NCBI RefSeq assembly: GCF_001013905.1
Contig: NZ_LN831790.1
Location: 6,276,001 to 6,340,000 of the forward strand
Direction of reading: 5' to 3'
DNA: 64,000 bases
Source: Streptomyces leeuwenhoekii
GTDB taxonomy: Bacteria > Actinomycetota > Actinomycetes > Streptomycetales > Streptomycetaceae
How positions within the stretch are numbered: position 1 is the first letter of the stretch; the number at the start of each line of letters is the position of its first letter. The translations under genes and the position numbers were made by a program. A model generated the notes under the pieces. That model ran no database searches, was not told the DNA's origin, and worked only from the letters and a program-made list of their open reading frames with translations. Positions 20,150-29,436 of the stretch are shown here, piece after piece.

Positions 20150-20805
20150 GCCATCCGACCGAACGGGGCGCCGAGATCGGGCGGCGCATCGGCGTCGGCC
20201 TGATGTACGGGCTGTTCCGGCCGCGTGTGCTGGGCGCCTGGAGGGTGCCCGCGGCCGGTCCGGTGATCTTCGCCGTCAACCACAGCCACAACCTCGACGG
20301 CCCGATGGTCATGGGCGTGGCGCCCCGGCCGACGCACTTCCTGATCAAGAAGGAGGCGTTCGTCGGACCGCTGGACCCCTTCCTGACCGGCATCGGCCAG
20401 GTCAAGGTGGACCGCGCCACCACCGACCGCACGGCGATCACCCGGGCGCTGGACGTGCTCTCGGCCGGCGGGGTCCTCGGCATCTTCCCGGAGGGCACCC
20501 GGGGCGAGGGCGACTTCGCCTCGCTGCGCGCCGGACTGGCCTACTTCGCGGTGCGCAGCGGCGCCCCGATCGTGCCGGTGGCGGTGCTGGGAAGTTCCGG
20601 GCGGCGCGGACGGTTGATAAAGGGGCTGCCTCCGCTGCGCTCCAAGATCGACGTCGTCTTCGGCGAGCCCTTCGACGCGGGCGACGGCAGCGGGCGGCGG
20701 ACCCGCCAGGCGCTGGACGAGGCCACCGAACGCATCCAGAAGCAGCTCACCGCGCACCTGGAAAACGCCAGGCGCCTGACCGGGCGCTCGGCGACACTCG
20801 AGTAG
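20146..20805 (+). CDS. 1-acyl-glycerol-3-phosphate acyltransferase family (PlsC-like)
   Basis: A 219-residue lysophospholipid acyltransferase-family protein that should transfer an acyl group to a glycerolipid or other acceptor at the membrane. Seen: the catalytic HX4D motif in NHSHNLD near residue 45-51, IKKEAF, and the glycerol-phosphate-binding FPEGTR motif near 112-117. No clear transmembrane helix is present. The GTG overlaps the cmk stop (GTGA), and the stop overlaps a possible start of der, so the three genes are one operon. Confidence 0.9.
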   Translation: MSHPTERGAEIGRRIGVGLMYGLFRPRVLGAWRVPAAGPVIFAVNHSHNLDGPMVMGVAPRPTHFLIKKEAFVGPLDPFLTGIGQVKVDRATTDRTAITRALDVLSAGGVLGIFPEGTRGEGDFASLRAGLAYFAVRSGAPIVPVAVLGSSGRRGRLIKGLPPLRSKIDVVFGEPFDAGDGSGRRTRQALDEATERIQKQLTAHLENARRLTGRSATLE

Positions 20806-20864
20806 TGGATCACCCGGTACAGGGGTGCACCACCGATCACCACGATGAACGAGGTACGGACTTC

Positions 20865-22343
20865 ATGAACGACGACATCCACTCCGGCGGCTCGGGCGAG
20901 GAGCACGACCACGGGGCGCTTGGCGACGCCGAGTACGCGGAGTTCATGGAGCTCGCCGCGGAAGAGGGCTTCGACCCGGAGGAGGTCGAGGGCGCCATCG
21001 AGGCGGCCGGGCACGGCCCGCTGCCCGTTCTCGCCGTCGTCGGCCGTCCCAATGTCGGCAAGTCGACTCTGGTCAACCGGATCATCGGCCGCCGCGAGGC
21101 GGTCGTCGAGGACAAGCCCGGCGTCACCCGCGACCGCGTGACCTACGAGGCCGAGTGGGCGGGCCGCCGCTTCAAGGTCGTCGACACCGGCGGCTGGGAG
21201 CAGGACGTCCTCGGCATCGACGCCTCCGTGGCGGCTCAGGCCGAGTACGCCATCGAGGCCGCCGACGCGGTCGTCTTCGTCGTCGACGCCAAGGTCGGCG
21301 CCACCGACACCGACGAGGCCGTCGTACGGCTGCTGCGCAAGGCCGGCAAGCCGGTGGTGCTGTGCGCCAACAAGGTGGACGGCCCGAGCGGCGAGGCCGA
21401 CGCGGCGTACCTGTGGTCGCTGGGGCTCGGCGAGCCGCACCCGGTCTCCGCGCTGCACGGCCGCGGCACCGGCGACATGCTGGACAAGGTCCTGGAGGCG
21501 CTGCCCGAGGCCCCGGCGCAGACCTTCGGCACCGCCGTCGGCGGCCCGCGCCGCATCGCCCTGATCGGCCGCCCCAACGTCGGCAAGTCCTCCCTGCTGA
21601 ACAAGGTGGCGGGCGAGGAGCGCGTCGTCGTCAACGAGCTCGCGGGCACCACCCGCGACCCGGTCGACGAGCTGATCGAACTGGGCGGCGTGACCTGGAA
21701 GTTCGTCGACACCGCCGGTATCCGCAAGCGCGTCCACCTCCAGCAGGGTGCCGACTACTACGCCTCGCTGCGCACCGCCGCGGCCGTGGAGAAGGCGGAG
21801 GTCGCCGTCATCCTCATCGACGCCTCCGAGTCGATCTCGGTGCAGGACCAGCGGATCGTCACCATGGCCGTCGAGGCGGGCCGCGCGATCGTCCTGGCGT
21901 TCAACAAGTGGGACACCCTCGACGAGGAGCGCCGCTACTACCTGGAGCGGGAGATCGAGACCGAGCTCGGCCAGGTGGCGTGGGCGCCGCGGGTCAACGT
22001 CTCGGCGCGCACCGGCCGCCACATGGAGAAGCTGGTCCCGGCGATCGAGACGGCCCTGGCGGGCTGGGAGACCCGGGTGCCGACGGGCCGGCTCAACGCG
22101 TTCCTCGGCGAACTGGTCGCCGCCCACCCGCACCCGATCCGGGGCGGCAAGCAGCCGCGCATCCTCTTCGGGACCCAGGCGGGTACCAAGCCGCCGCGGT
22201 TCGTGCTCTTCGCCACCGGGTTCATCGAGGCCGGCTACCGGCGCTTCATCGAGCGCCGCCTGCGCGAGGAGTTCGGCTTCGAGGGCACGCCGATCCACCT
22301 CTCGGTGCGGGTGCGCGAGAAGCGCGGCGCGAAGAAGAAGTAA
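20865..22343 (+). CDS. der: Ribosome biogenesis GTPase Der (EngA)
   Basis: A 492-residue double-GTPase essential for 50S subunit assembly. Seen: two P-loops, [13 protein letters not shown] and [13 protein letters not shown], each followed by a DTGGW or DTAGI switch, NKVD and NKWD specificity motifs, and a C-terminal KH-like domain ending in lysines. The first 48 residues are acidic and lie before the first G domain, an extension seen in actinobacterial Der. I chose the ATG at 20865; an in-frame GTG at 20805 would overlap the acyltransferase stop but encodes an unlikely leader. Confidence 0.94.
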   Translation: MNDDIHSGGSGEEHDHGALGDAEYAEFMELAAEEGFDPEEVEGAIEAAGHGPLPVLAVVGRPNVGKSTLVNRIIGRREAVVEDKPGVTRDRVTYEAEWAGRRFKVVDTGGWEQDVLGIDASVAAQAEYAIEAADAVVFVVDAKVGATDTDEAVVRLLRKAGKPVVLCANKVDGPSGEADAAYLWSLGLGEPHPVSALHGRGTGDMLDKVLEALPEAPAQTFGTAVGGPRRIALIGRPNVGKSSLLNKVAGEERVVVNELAGTTRDPVDELIELGGVTWKFVDTAGIRKRVHLQQGADYYASLRTAAAVEKAEVAVILIDASESISVQDQRIVTMAVEAGRAIVLAFNKWDTLDEERRYYLEREIETELGQVAWAPRVNVSARTGRHMEKLVPAIETALAGWETRVPTGRLNAFLGELVAAHPHPIRGGKQPRILFGTQAGTKPPRFVLFATGFIEAGYRRFIERRLREEFGFEGTPIHLSVRVREKRGAKKK

Positions 22344-22362
22344 CGCCCGAGGGCGCGGAAAC

Positions 22363-22425
22363 GGCGCCTGACGGCGAAGAGGGCGGTCCCCCGCGGGGGG
22401 ACCGCCCTCTTCGCCGTCAGGCGCC
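22363..22425. terminator. 30-bp perfect hairpin, shared by convergent genes
   Basis: Positions 22363-22392 pair perfectly with 22396-22425 around a 3-nt GCG loop. It is the strongest stem in the window. It terminates der on the plus strand and also overlaps the stop codon of the minus-strand gene ending at 22417. Confidence 0.93.
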
Positions 22426-22707
22426 CGACCGGGGTGCCGGCGGCAGTGCCGCCGGCACGGAGGAGGTGCCGACGCGCTGCCAGGGTGACTGCTGCCCGCG
22501 GCGGGCGCTGTAGGCACCGGCGCTGTAGGCGCTGTACGAGCCCCGGCCGGCGGCGATGCTCCGGAAGGAGGTGAATCCCAGCTCCTCCTCGCCGCTGCGG
22601 TCACCCGGCAGGGCACGGAAGGACCTGATGTACTCGGCGTAGAGCGCGTCGTAGATCGGCGTGGCCGAGGGGCCACCCTGGCGGTGGGAAACGTCGTATG
22701 CGTGCAC
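22417..22707 (-). CDS. Small uncharacterised protein (96 aa)
   Basis: I do not recognise a family. The protein begins with GTG (VHAYDVSHRQGG). Its N-terminal half looks folded, with an aromatic-rich segment ATPIYDALYAEYIRSFRALP and a glutamate pair before LGFTSFRS; the second half is Ser/Tyr/Ala/Gly-rich (SYSAYSAGAYSA) and probably flexible. Its stop codon lies inside the 30-bp terminator stem shared with der. No good ribosome binding site is seen, so the transcript may be leaderless: the sequence just upstream is less GC-rich. Judged real from codon pattern and its clear framing by the terminator. Confidence 0.6.
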   Translation of the reverse strand: MHAYDVSHRQGGPSATPIYDALYAEYIRSFRALPGDRSGEEELGFTSFRSIAAGRGSYSAYSAGAYSARRGQQSPWQRVGTSSVPAALPPAPRSGA

Positions 22708-22780
22708 GTATGTCCAAACGACCCCGGGCGCGAAGGGATGCGGCCGGGCGCCGCCGCGCCGGGGCGGAAAGGGCCGCGCG

Positions 22781-23548
22781 TCAGGTCCCCGCCAGCGGTA
22801 GCGCGGCGGCGACCAGCCGGCCGGCCGCGGCCGCCTGGTCCAGGGCCTCGCGCAGCAGGTCTTCCCGGGGCTGCCGTCCGATCGACCCGACCGGCGCCGC
22901 GAACATCAGCACCTGCTGGTGCTTGCCCGCCGCCGCGCGCCAGCCGTCGGTGACCTGGAGGGGCTGGTGCGCCTGCCACCAGGCCACCGGCCGGCCGCCG
23001 CTCGGGGAGGGCTGGAGCACGGCGTGCAACTGTCCCATGGCGAGCAGCACCGACCAGCCGTGCAGCACGGGCGGTACGGCGGACAGGTCGGGCACCGGCA
23101 GGAAGCCCTGTTCGACCAGCAGGGGCAGGAAGTCGTCCCCGGTGGTGGTGGTGCCGGGGCGCGCGATGGGCGCGGTCGGCTCCACGACGAGGGCGGGGTG
23201 GAGCTCCCCGGAGATCAGGACCAGCCCGCTCGTCACACCGAGCACGGCCTGCTGCGGCTCCGGGTCGACGGTGTCACCGGTGATGGACTTCACGGCTCCC
23301 TGGAGCTGCTCCTCGGTGACCTTGACGACCTGGGAGGGCAGGCAGGTCGCGTGGGCGAAGGCGAGGACGGCGGTCTCGTCTCCGATGAACAGGACAGTGC
23401 TGGTCCGCTCCTGGCGGGGGTCGCCCGGGGTGCGGCAGGACGTGCAGTCGTAGCCGCCCGGGGCGCTCTCCCCGGTGAGCAGGCGGTCGGCTTCTTCGTC
23501 GCCGATCTCGGCGCGTACCTCGTCGCTGACGTCGAGCATGGGCGGCAC
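22781..23548 (-). CDS. SseB-family-like protein
   Basis: A 255-residue soluble protein. Seen: an acidic N terminus, a DCTSC pair near residue 35, and two repeats of a roughly 100-residue alpha/beta fold containing VLFIGDETAVLAFAHA and, later, WSVLLAMGQLHAVLQP and QVLMFAAPVG. This resembles SseB N-terminal-domain proteins, which are conserved in Streptomyces and of unknown function. I chose the GTG at 23548 because AGGGAG lies 6 nt upstream; an ATG at 23539 is the alternative. The upstream region 23549-23760 holds a TTGACG element and would be its leader. Confidence 0.65.
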   Translation of the reverse strand: MPPMLDVSDEVRAEIGDEEADRLLTGESAPGGYDCTSCRTPGDPRQERTSTVLFIGDETAVLAFAHATCLPSQVVKVTEEQLQGAVKSITGDTVDPEPQQAVLGVTSGLVLISGELHPALVVEPTAPIARPGTTTTGDDFLPLLVEQGFLPVPDLSAVPPVLHGWSVLLAMGQLHAVLQPSPSGGRPVAWWQAHQPLQVTDGWRAAAGKHQQVLMFAAPVGSIGRQPREDLLREALDQAAAAGRLVAAALPLAGT

Positions 23549-24498
23549 GGGTGGCTCCCTCGGGATGCGGTGCGTGGCGGGGCCGGGGTGGCTCTCCCCG
23601 GCCCGTGGTCCGGGTGGGTCCCCGGCTCGTGAAGAAGACAACGGGCGATCTGTGGCGGGAGTCACGCCCCAGGGCGAACGGAATCGAACCATCCGACGCG
23701 CACGGTTACCGGGTGCGCGGAATCCGGTACTCAACGTCAACTCGCCGTCCCTGTAAGGGGGTTGACCGGGTGAAGTGAGTCACACGAGGGAGGGGGCCGA
23801 GGTCGACAAATGGGGAAATTGGCGAATGAAGTGGGTGTCCAAAAATCGCCGATACCCGTGGTAACGACGAACTGGCCTGGTGTGACGAGGGGTTGGTTGC
23901 CGCCGACGGGCGGACTCTCTACATTCCTCCGCCGAGTGCACGAGCACCGCTCGGACGGGGCCGCCGTCCGGCGCGGGGGCGCCCGGCGGCGCCCGCGCGC
24001 CGCCGGCCGGCCCTCGCCGGGGAGGTGCCCGACCTGATCGTGCCCGGGCAGCGCCTCGTGGTCCGAGTCGCACCCCCTCCGCCCGGAGCGCGGGCCCCGT
24101 CCGGTCGCCGACCGGACGGGGCCTGGTCGGGCGCGGCTCCGCCGCACGGGCGCGGGGAGCGTTGCCCGCCGCACGGCCCCGGGTGGGAGACGGTGTGCTG
24201 GAAACGTGCATTTCCTGTGACCGTGCCGGCTTTCGGTGTGCCGTGCAGCCGATGGAATGGAAAGGGTGGCCGACCCCATTGGCCGCCCCATTCCGTGGGG
24301 TTATTCGAGGGCGTGCCGAGCGGTGCCGAATTCTTCGGCAATGGTCCGGACGGCCGTACGGAACCGCTCATCCGTGTGACGGAGTTCGGTCAAAACGCGG
24401 TCCGAGATCCTGTGACACAAGTGTGACCATGAGGTCGCTGTGAGGCCTGTTACCGGCTTCGTCTTCCCCCGCAGTAGGGCAGGGCATAGCGTGGCGGC
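23549..24498. other. 950-bp intergenic region without a convincing gene
   Basis: Only the flanks show regulatory-looking sequence. A T-arm-like GGTTCGATTCC occurs on the minus strand at 23681-23691 next to a 6-bp hairpin, but no complete tRNA can be folded. A 13-bp perfect hairpin (24094-24106 with 24110-24122, loop GCC) looks like a terminator although no gene precedes it. A short palindrome GCCGAATTCTTCGGC lies at 24325-24339. From about 24185 to 24440 the base composition is clearly lower in G+C. Frames in the region lack Streptomyces third-position bias. Confidence 0.5.
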
Positions 24499-24714
24499 AT
24501 GGCACCGATTCCGACGCCCCCAGGCGAACCCCAGGACAGCCCGGACACATACGTCGGCCTCGATTCGGAGGCGGCGGAACGGCGTGCGCGCGACCAGGGA
24601 TGGTCGACGGTGCGGTCGCTGCCGCCGGGCGCCGTCATCACCATGGAGTACCGCGTGGGGCGGCTGAACTTCGAGGTGCGGGACGGCCGCGTGGCCCGCG
24701 CCTGGAAGGGCTGA
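24499..24714 (+). CDS. Peptidase inhibitor I78 family protein
   Basis: A 71-residue protein matching the I78 elastase-inhibitor type: YVGLDSEAAERRARDQGWSTVR then PPGAVITMEYRVGRLNFEV and a final DGRVARAWKG, which gives the N-terminal helix and the reactive-loop region with its DxGRxxRxxxG pattern. No signal peptide is seen, so it is either cytoplasmic or exported by another route. It stands alone between a long gap and a terminator at 24741. Its target protease is unknown; the secreted serine proteases 8-10 kb away are possible but unproven targets. Confidence 0.8.
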   Translation: MAPIPTPPGEPQDSPDTYVGLDSEAAERRARDQGWSTVRSLPPGAVITMEYRVGRLNFEVRDGRVARAWKG

Positions 24715-24740
24715 CGCCGCTTACGGCGCCCCCGCGCACG

Positions 24741-24782
24741 ACGACGGCCCCGGACCTCCGCGAGGGAGGCCGGGGCCGTCGT
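24741..24782. terminator. Bidirectional hairpin between I78 and PAP2 genes
   Basis: ACGACGGCCCCGG pairs with CCGGGGCCGTCGT and continues, after a bulged A, with CCTCC/GGAGG around a short loop. It lies between convergent genes. Confidence 0.8.
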
Positions 24783-24850
24783 GCGTGACCGCGGGCGGGC
24801 GCCGCGGGGGAGGGGCTGTGCGTACCGTCCCCGCGCGCGTGCCCCGGGCG

Positions 24851-25888
24851 TCAGGGGCGGGTCGCGGAGTTCGAGCCGGAGCCCGCCGTGCCGCGCAGGA
24901 CGCGGTCCGAGTGCGGCGGGCGGCGGCTGCCGGCCGGGGCGACCGGGGTCCGCTCCCCGCGGGTCGTGTGCGGGCCGGGGGCCAGGTAGGCCGGGGGCCG
25001 CGGGCGGGAGGAGGAGACGGGCTCGCATGCCGGGGCTTCCTTGCGGCCGCCGACGGGCGGCAGGAGCACCACGGGCGTCGCGGCCGGCTGCTTCGCGGGC
25101 GCGGGCGCTGGGGCGGGCTCGGTGCGGCGGCGGCCCTCGCGCACACGGTCGCGCAGGCCGAGGAGCACGGCCTCGGAGCGGGTGATCAGCGGCTCGAACC
25201 AGGGCAGGGCCAGCAGGATCAGCAACCCCGCCGCCCAGCCGAGGAGCACGTCGCTCAGCCAGTGCGTACCGAGGTAGACGGTGGACATCCCGACACCGAG
25301 CGCGGTGACGGCGGACAGGGCGGACAGCCAGCGGCGGGCCCGCGGCGTCGAGGCCATGTAGGCCAGGATGCCCCAGGTCACCACGGCGTTGGCGGTGTGA
25401 CCGCTCGGAAATATATCGCCGCCCAGCCACATCTCGTTCGAGCCGATCTCGGTCGCGTAGTGCGGGCCCAGGCGGCCCATGCCGTACTTGGCGGCGCCCA
25501 CGGTGACGTTCAGCAACAGCAGGGAGACGCCCAGGGCGAGGAGCGGGCGCAGGGTGTGCTGCCGCCAGGAGCGCCAGCCCAGCCAGGCGGCGACCATCAC
25601 GGCGGTGGGGCCGCGCTGGCCGAGCACCACGTAGTAGTCGACGAACGCGTGGATCTCCGGCCACTGCTGGTACGGCCGGAAGAACATGACCTGCCAGTCG
25701 AGCCGGACCAGCCACGAGGTGATGAGCACGGCCCACACGATCGCGCCATAGAAGGCCAGGGTGGAGGCGAACAGCGCGATCCTGTGCCGGCTCATCTTCG
25801 GCACATCGAGGTGGGCCGGCCGTTCCGGCTCACGGTCCAGCCTCGCGAACACCCGGTCCAGCCGGGTGAGGTTCCGTTCGGTACGCAC
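24851..25888 (-). CDS. PAP2-superfamily membrane phosphatase
   Basis: A 345-residue membrane protein, probably dephosphorylating a lipid phosphate or undecaprenyl pyrophosphate outside the membrane. Seen: about six transmembrane segments, PSGHTAN (motif 2 with catalytic His) and STVYLGTHWLSDVLLGW (motif 3 with catalytic His and Asp). Two usual arginines are replaced: motif 1 reads KYGMGRLGP, with G where the RP arginine normally is, and motif 3 has T after S. The C-terminal 100 residues are Pro/Ala/Arg-rich and disordered. I prefer the GTG at 25888, with a TAACGT element just upstream suggesting a leaderless transcript; an ATG at 25933 is possible. Confidence 0.82.
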   Translation of the reverse strand: MRTERNLTRLDRVFARLDREPERPAHLDVPKMSRHRIALFASTLAFYGAIVWAVLITSWLVRLDWQVMFFRPYQQWPEIHAFVDYYVVLGQRGPTAVMVAAWLGWRSWRQHTLRPLLALGVSLLLLNVTVGAAKYGMGRLGPHYATEIGSNEMWLGGDIFPSGHTANAVVTWGILAYMASTPRARRWLSALSAVTALGVGMSTVYLGTHWLSDVLLGWAAGLLILLALPWFEPLITRSEAVLLGLRDRVREGRRRTEPAPAPAPAKQPAATPVVLLPPVGGRKEAPACEPVSSSRPRPPAYLAPGPHTTRGERTPVAPAGSRRPPHSDRVLRGTAGSGSNSATRP

Positions 25889-26173
25889 CCAATCGACGTT
25901 ACAGCGAGTGAGGAGTGGACCCGGCCGAATCAACGGCTTTGTGATGACGATGTGATGTGGGATTCCTCTCAGAACGAAGACTAATTCCCCCGATTGTCTA
26001 AAGCATGCCCATGGCGGCCTTCATTTCTTTTGATCAGCCCGGGCGGCAGTTTTATCATGCTTATGAATTGGTTCACCGAAAGCTGGTGCGGAATTACCCG
26101 GGGGCTCACCGTGGGCGCGCCCGGCCGCCGGGGCCGCCTCGTGCCGCCGGGGCCGCCTCCTGCCCCGGGCCGG
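25889..26173. promoter_or_regulatory. Upstream region of the PAP2 gene with a low-GC block
   Basis: About 110 bp from 25,990 to 26,100 is close to 50% G+C, far below its surroundings, and contains TTTTATCATGCTTATGAATT. No gene with normal codon use is seen. A 25-codon minus-strand frame starts at the CAT near 26059 but lacks a ribosome binding site. From 26,115 to 26,165 there are two direct copies of a CCGCCGGGGCCGCCTC unit. Confidence 0.45.
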
Positions 26174-27340
26174 TCAGGGCGGCCCGGAGCCGTTCAGCCA
26201 GAAGGCGCCGTACAGCGCCGAGGCCACCGCGAGCCCGGCCGTCACCAGCGCCGGTCCGGGAGGCCGCAGCCGGGCCAGGGCCCGGGCGAGCGGCAGCAGC
26301 AGCGGGAAGGCGGGCAGCAGCAGGCGCGGCTTGGAGCCGAAGTAGCTCTCCGCGCCCAGGGCGAGCACGGTCACGATCCCCGCGTACACCAGCAGCGGCA
26401 GCGGCTGCCGCTGCCGGAGGCATACGAGGTACAGCCAGGCCAGCAGGACGACACCGGCGGCGAGCGCGAGGCCCGCCAGGGCCGACGGGAACGAGGTGAG
26501 CCGGGCGGCGATGAACCGGGCGAAGGCCCATCCGCCGTCGAATCCGTTGCGCCACCCGGCCTGCACGTCCAGATAGCCGAGCGGACCCTTGCCGGTGCGG
26601 TGGCCGACCCACAGCACGTACCCGGCGGCACCGAGGGGCGCGAGCGCCATGCCGAGGGCGCGTCGCGCGACGGGGGCACCGCGCTCACCGGCCGCGCTCC
26701 GGGCTCGCCCGGAGGCCGCGACGCCGGCCACCCACACCGCCGCCGCCACGGCGAGCCCCACCGGGCGGGTCAGCCCGGCCAGGAGCGCCAGCGCTCCCGC
26801 CGTCACCCAGCGGCCGGTGAGCACCGCGTACAGCGACCAGGCGGCCAGCGCGGTGAACAGCGACTCGCTGTACGCCATCGACTGCACGATCCCGACCGGC
26901 AGCACCGCCCACAGCAGGACCGCGCACACCCCCGCGCGGCGGCCGTACACATGGTCGGCCACCGCGAAGACCCCCCACGCCGCGGCGAGCGAGGCGAGCA
27001 GGCTCACCACGAACCCCGCGTCGGCGTACGACAGCGGCGACACCGCCGCGCCCAGCCGCTCCAGCCACGGCAGCAGGGGGAAGAAGGCGAGGTCGGAGTG
27101 GACGTCGCCGTTCGGCAGGCGCACCTCGTAGCCGTAGCCCTGCCCGGCGACCCGCGCGTACCACAGGGAGTCCCAGCGGGCCGTCAGCAGCGTGTACGGG
27201 TTCTTGCCGCGCGCGGCGCTCCACAGGGCCAGGGCGATCAGGCCCAGGGCGCGTACGGCCGCGTATCCGAGGAGCGCCGGGGCGGCCCGGCGCAGGGCCC
27301 CGGAGCGGGCCGGAGTCGCGCGCGTCTCAAGGTCGGTCAC
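26174..27340 (-). CDS. PIG-V-like polyprenol mannosyltransferase, integral membrane
   Basis: A 388-residue polytopic membrane protein with about ten to twelve hydrophobic helices. Seen: the segment ARWDSLWYARVAGQGYGYE near residue 55, followed by DLAFFPLLPWLERLG, the conserved first extracytoplasmic loop of PIG-V/GT-C mannosyltransferases where the catalytic Asp normally resides. Such enzymes move mannose from a lipid carrier to a glycolipid or protein. I place the start at GTG 27340 (VTDLETRA), just before the first helix; a longer frame to 27520 adds only an Arg/Pro-rich tail. It is divergent from the MFS gene. Confidence 0.8.
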   Translation of the reverse strand: MTDLETRATPARSGALRRAAPALLGYAAVRALGLIALALWSAARGKNPYTLLTARWDSLWYARVAGQGYGYEVRLPNGDVHSDLAFFPLLPWLERLGAAVSPLSYADAGFVVSLLASLAAAWGVFAVADHVYGRRAGVCAVLLWAVLPVGIVQSMAYSESLFTALAAWSLYAVLTGRWVTAGALALLAGLTRPVGLAVAAAVWVAGVAASGRARSAAGERGAPVARRALGMALAPLGAAGYVLWVGHRTGKGPLGYLDVQAGWRNGFDGGWAFARFIAARLTSFPSALAGLALAAGVVLLAWLYLVCLRQRQPLPLLVYAGIVTVLALGAESYFGSKPRLLLPAFPLLLPLARALARLRPPGPALVTAGLAVASALYGAFWLNGSGPP

Positions 27341-27603
27341 CGCCCGATTATCGGCGGCACCCCGGACCGGGCCGCCCGCAGGGGCGCGGCGGCCCGCAAA
27401 GGCAGTGGCGTACGCCACACCCGTTCCGCCGTACGGGTGAGAGGTCCGCCACGTGACCTGGGCACGGACTCGCGTACGCTGACGAGTCACTCGCCTTCCG
27501 CTGCGCGGGCCGGGGACCACCGCTCCTCCCCGGCCGAGCCACGGGGGAGTCCCCGCCCCCGTGAGCCCCGCCGGACGCGAGGGAACTTCTGGGAGGTACG
27601 TAC

Positions 27604-29196
27604 ATGTCCGGGACGACCACGGCCACCGCGCGCCGTCGGCCGGCCGGGGCCGGTGCCAACCGCTGGCTGGTCCTCGTCGTCCTCTGCGTCAGCCTGCTGC
27701 TCGTCGCCGTCGACGCCACCGTGCTGCACGTCGCGGTGCCCGCCGTCACCGAGGACCTCAGGCCGGGCGGGATCGCCCTGCTGTGGATCGTCGACGTCTA
27801 TCCGCTCGTCTGCGCCTCGCTGCTGATCCTGTTCGGCACGCTCGGCGACCGCGTCGGCCGCAGACGGATCCTCCTCCTGGGCTACGGCCTCTTCGGCGTC
27901 GCCTCCGCCCTGGCGGCCTTCGCCGGCAGCGCCGAGGTGCTGATCGCGGCCCGGGCGCTGCTCGGCGTCGGCGGCGCGATGATCATGCCCGCGACGCTGT
28001 CGATCCTGCGGCAGGTCTTCCCCGACCGGCGGGAGCGGGCGATGGCGATCGGCGTCTGGAGCGCGGTCGCCGCCGTGGGCGCGGCGGTCGGGCCGCTGCT
28101 CGGGGGCTTCCTGCTGGAGCACTTCTGGTGGGGTTCGGTCTTCCTCGTCAACATTCCGCTGATGCTGGTCAGCCTGCCGGTGGGGCGCCTGCTGCTGCCC
28201 GAGTCCAAGGGTGACGGCACCGGCCCGTGGGACGTGGCCGGGGCGCTGATGGCGGCGGCCGGGCTGTTCGCCGCGGTCCTGGGCGTCAAGCGCCTCGGCG
28301 GCGGCGAGCCGGTGGCCGACGCGTCCACCGTGGTGCCGCTGGTGGCGGGCGCGGTCCTGCTGGCCTGGTTCGTACGGCGCCAGCGGCGCCGGGCGCATCC
28401 GCTGGTGGACCTCGGCATGTTCCGCCGGCCGGCGTTCAGCACCTCCGTGGGCTGCATCGTGCTCGCGATGCTGGCGCTGGTGGGCCTGGAGCTGATCGCG
28501 GCGCAGTACCTCCAGCTCGTGCTCGGGCTCTCGCCGCTCCAGACGGGGCTGCGGCTGCTGCCGCTGACGTTCGCGGCGATGGCGGCGGGTCTGGCGGGCG
28601 CGCGGATGCTGCGCCGGTTCGGACCGCGCCGGATGGTGTGCGCCGGGTTCTGCCTGACGGCCGGCGCGGTGGTCCTGCTGACGGCGATGGGCCGGACGGA
28701 CAACTGCGCGCTGCTGCTGACCGGGTTCGTGATGCTCGGCTTCGGGCTGGAGACGACCCTGTTCGGGGCGTACGAGTCGATGCTGAGCGAGGCGCCGCCG
28801 GACCAGGCCGGCGGGGCCGCGGCGATCGGCGAGACCTCCTACCAGCTGGGCGCCGGCATCGGTATCGCACTGCTGGGCACCGTGATGAACGCGGCGTACG
28901 CGCCCGGGCTGGCACACGTGCCGGGTGTCCCCGCCCCGGCCTCCTCGGCGGCCGGGCACTCGCTGGGGGAGGCGTACCAGATCGCCGCCCAGCTCGGCGG
29001 GCCCGCGGGCGCCGCCCTGCGCAACGCGGCCGCGGGCGCCTTCGTGCACGGGCTGCATGTGACGCTGCTGGTGAGCGCGGGGCTGCTGCTGGTGGGGGCG
29101 GTCATGGCGTTGCGGTTGCCGCGGGTGATGCAGTGCGAGGCCGCCCCGGTGCCCGCGCCGAGGGACGCCGCCGTGGAGTCACGCGTCTCGGTGTGA
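27604..29196 (+). CDS. DHA2-family MFS multidrug transporter
   Basis: A 530-residue, 14-helix major facilitator transporter of the EmrB/QacA type, expected to export drugs or toxic compounds in exchange for protons. Seen: an N-terminal ATVLHVAVPAV segment, the loop 2-3 motif GTLGDRVGRRRILLLG, and motif C-like GVWSAVAAVGAAVGPLLGG in helix 5, characteristic of antiporters. GGGAGG precedes the ATG. No regulator gene is adjacent. A TACGCT box near 27473 may be its promoter. Confidence 0.9.
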   Translation: MSGTTTATARRRPAGAGANRWLVLVVLCVSLLLVAVDATVLHVAVPAVTEDLRPGGIALLWIVDVYPLVCASLLILFGTLGDRVGRRRILLLGYGLFGVASALAAFAGSAEVLIAARALLGVGGAMIMPATLSILRQVFPDRRERAMAIGVWSAVAAVGAAVGPLLGGFLLEHFWWGSVFLVNIPLMLVSLPVGRLLLPESKGDGTGPWDVAGALMAAAGLFAAVLGVKRLGGGEPVADASTVVPLVAGAVLLAWFVRRQRRRAHPLVDLGMFRRPAFSTSVGCIVLAMLALVGLELIAAQYLQLVLGLSPLQTGLRLLPLTFAAMAAGLAGARMLRRFGPRRMVCAGFCLTAGAVVLLTAMGRTDNCALLLTGFVMLGFGLETTLFGAYESMLSEAPPDQAGGAAAIGETSYQLGAGIGIALLGTVMNAAYAPGLAHVPGVPAPASSAAGHSLGEAYQIAAQLGGPAGAALRNAAAGAFVHGLHVTLLVSAGLLLVGAVMALRLPRVMQCEAAPVPAPRDAAVESRVSV

Positions 29197-29252
29197 TCCC
29201 GGTGATCCCGGTGGTGCCGGTGGTGCCCGCGGTGATCCCGGTGGTGCCCGCG
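29192..29252. repeat. Short GTGATCCCGGTG-type tandem repeat
   Basis: A 9-bp to 12-bp unit (GGTGATCCC, GGTGGTGCC and GGTGGTGCCCGC variants) is repeated about six times immediately after the MFS stop codon. It shows no hairpin or coding logic. The rest of the gap to 29436 holds CTAGC-3-GCTAG (29395-29407), a possible operator or -10 region of the acyl-CoA dehydrogenase gene. Confidence 0.6.
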
Positions 29253-29436
29253 CGCCGTCGGTCCGCCGGGCGCCGCGGACGCCCGGGGGAGTCCCGGAAC
29301 CGGGCGCCGTCGGGGTGTTCGTACGGCGGACCGGCCGGAGCCCGGGCAGGGTGGACGTGCGGGACACTGCCACGTAACGTCGCCCGGAGCCTGACTAGCG
29401 CTGCTAGTTTTCAAGTGAATCCTCGGAGGGTGTGCC

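Noticed and set aside
23640..23760. A complete tRNA on the minus strand
   Set aside because: Only the T-arm-like segment fits; no D-arm or 7-bp acceptor stem with a plausible anticodon loop can be drawn (the hairpin loop has nine bases).
23893..24426. A 177-codon frame in the 950-bp gap
   Set aside because: Pro/Arg/Gly-rich translation, no ribosome binding site, no third-position bias and it crosses a terminator-like hairpin.
25994..27826. A 610-codon plus-strand frame across PAP2/mannosyltransferase
   Set aside because: Repetitive Arg/Gly/Pro composition and the antisense of a clear membrane protein gene.
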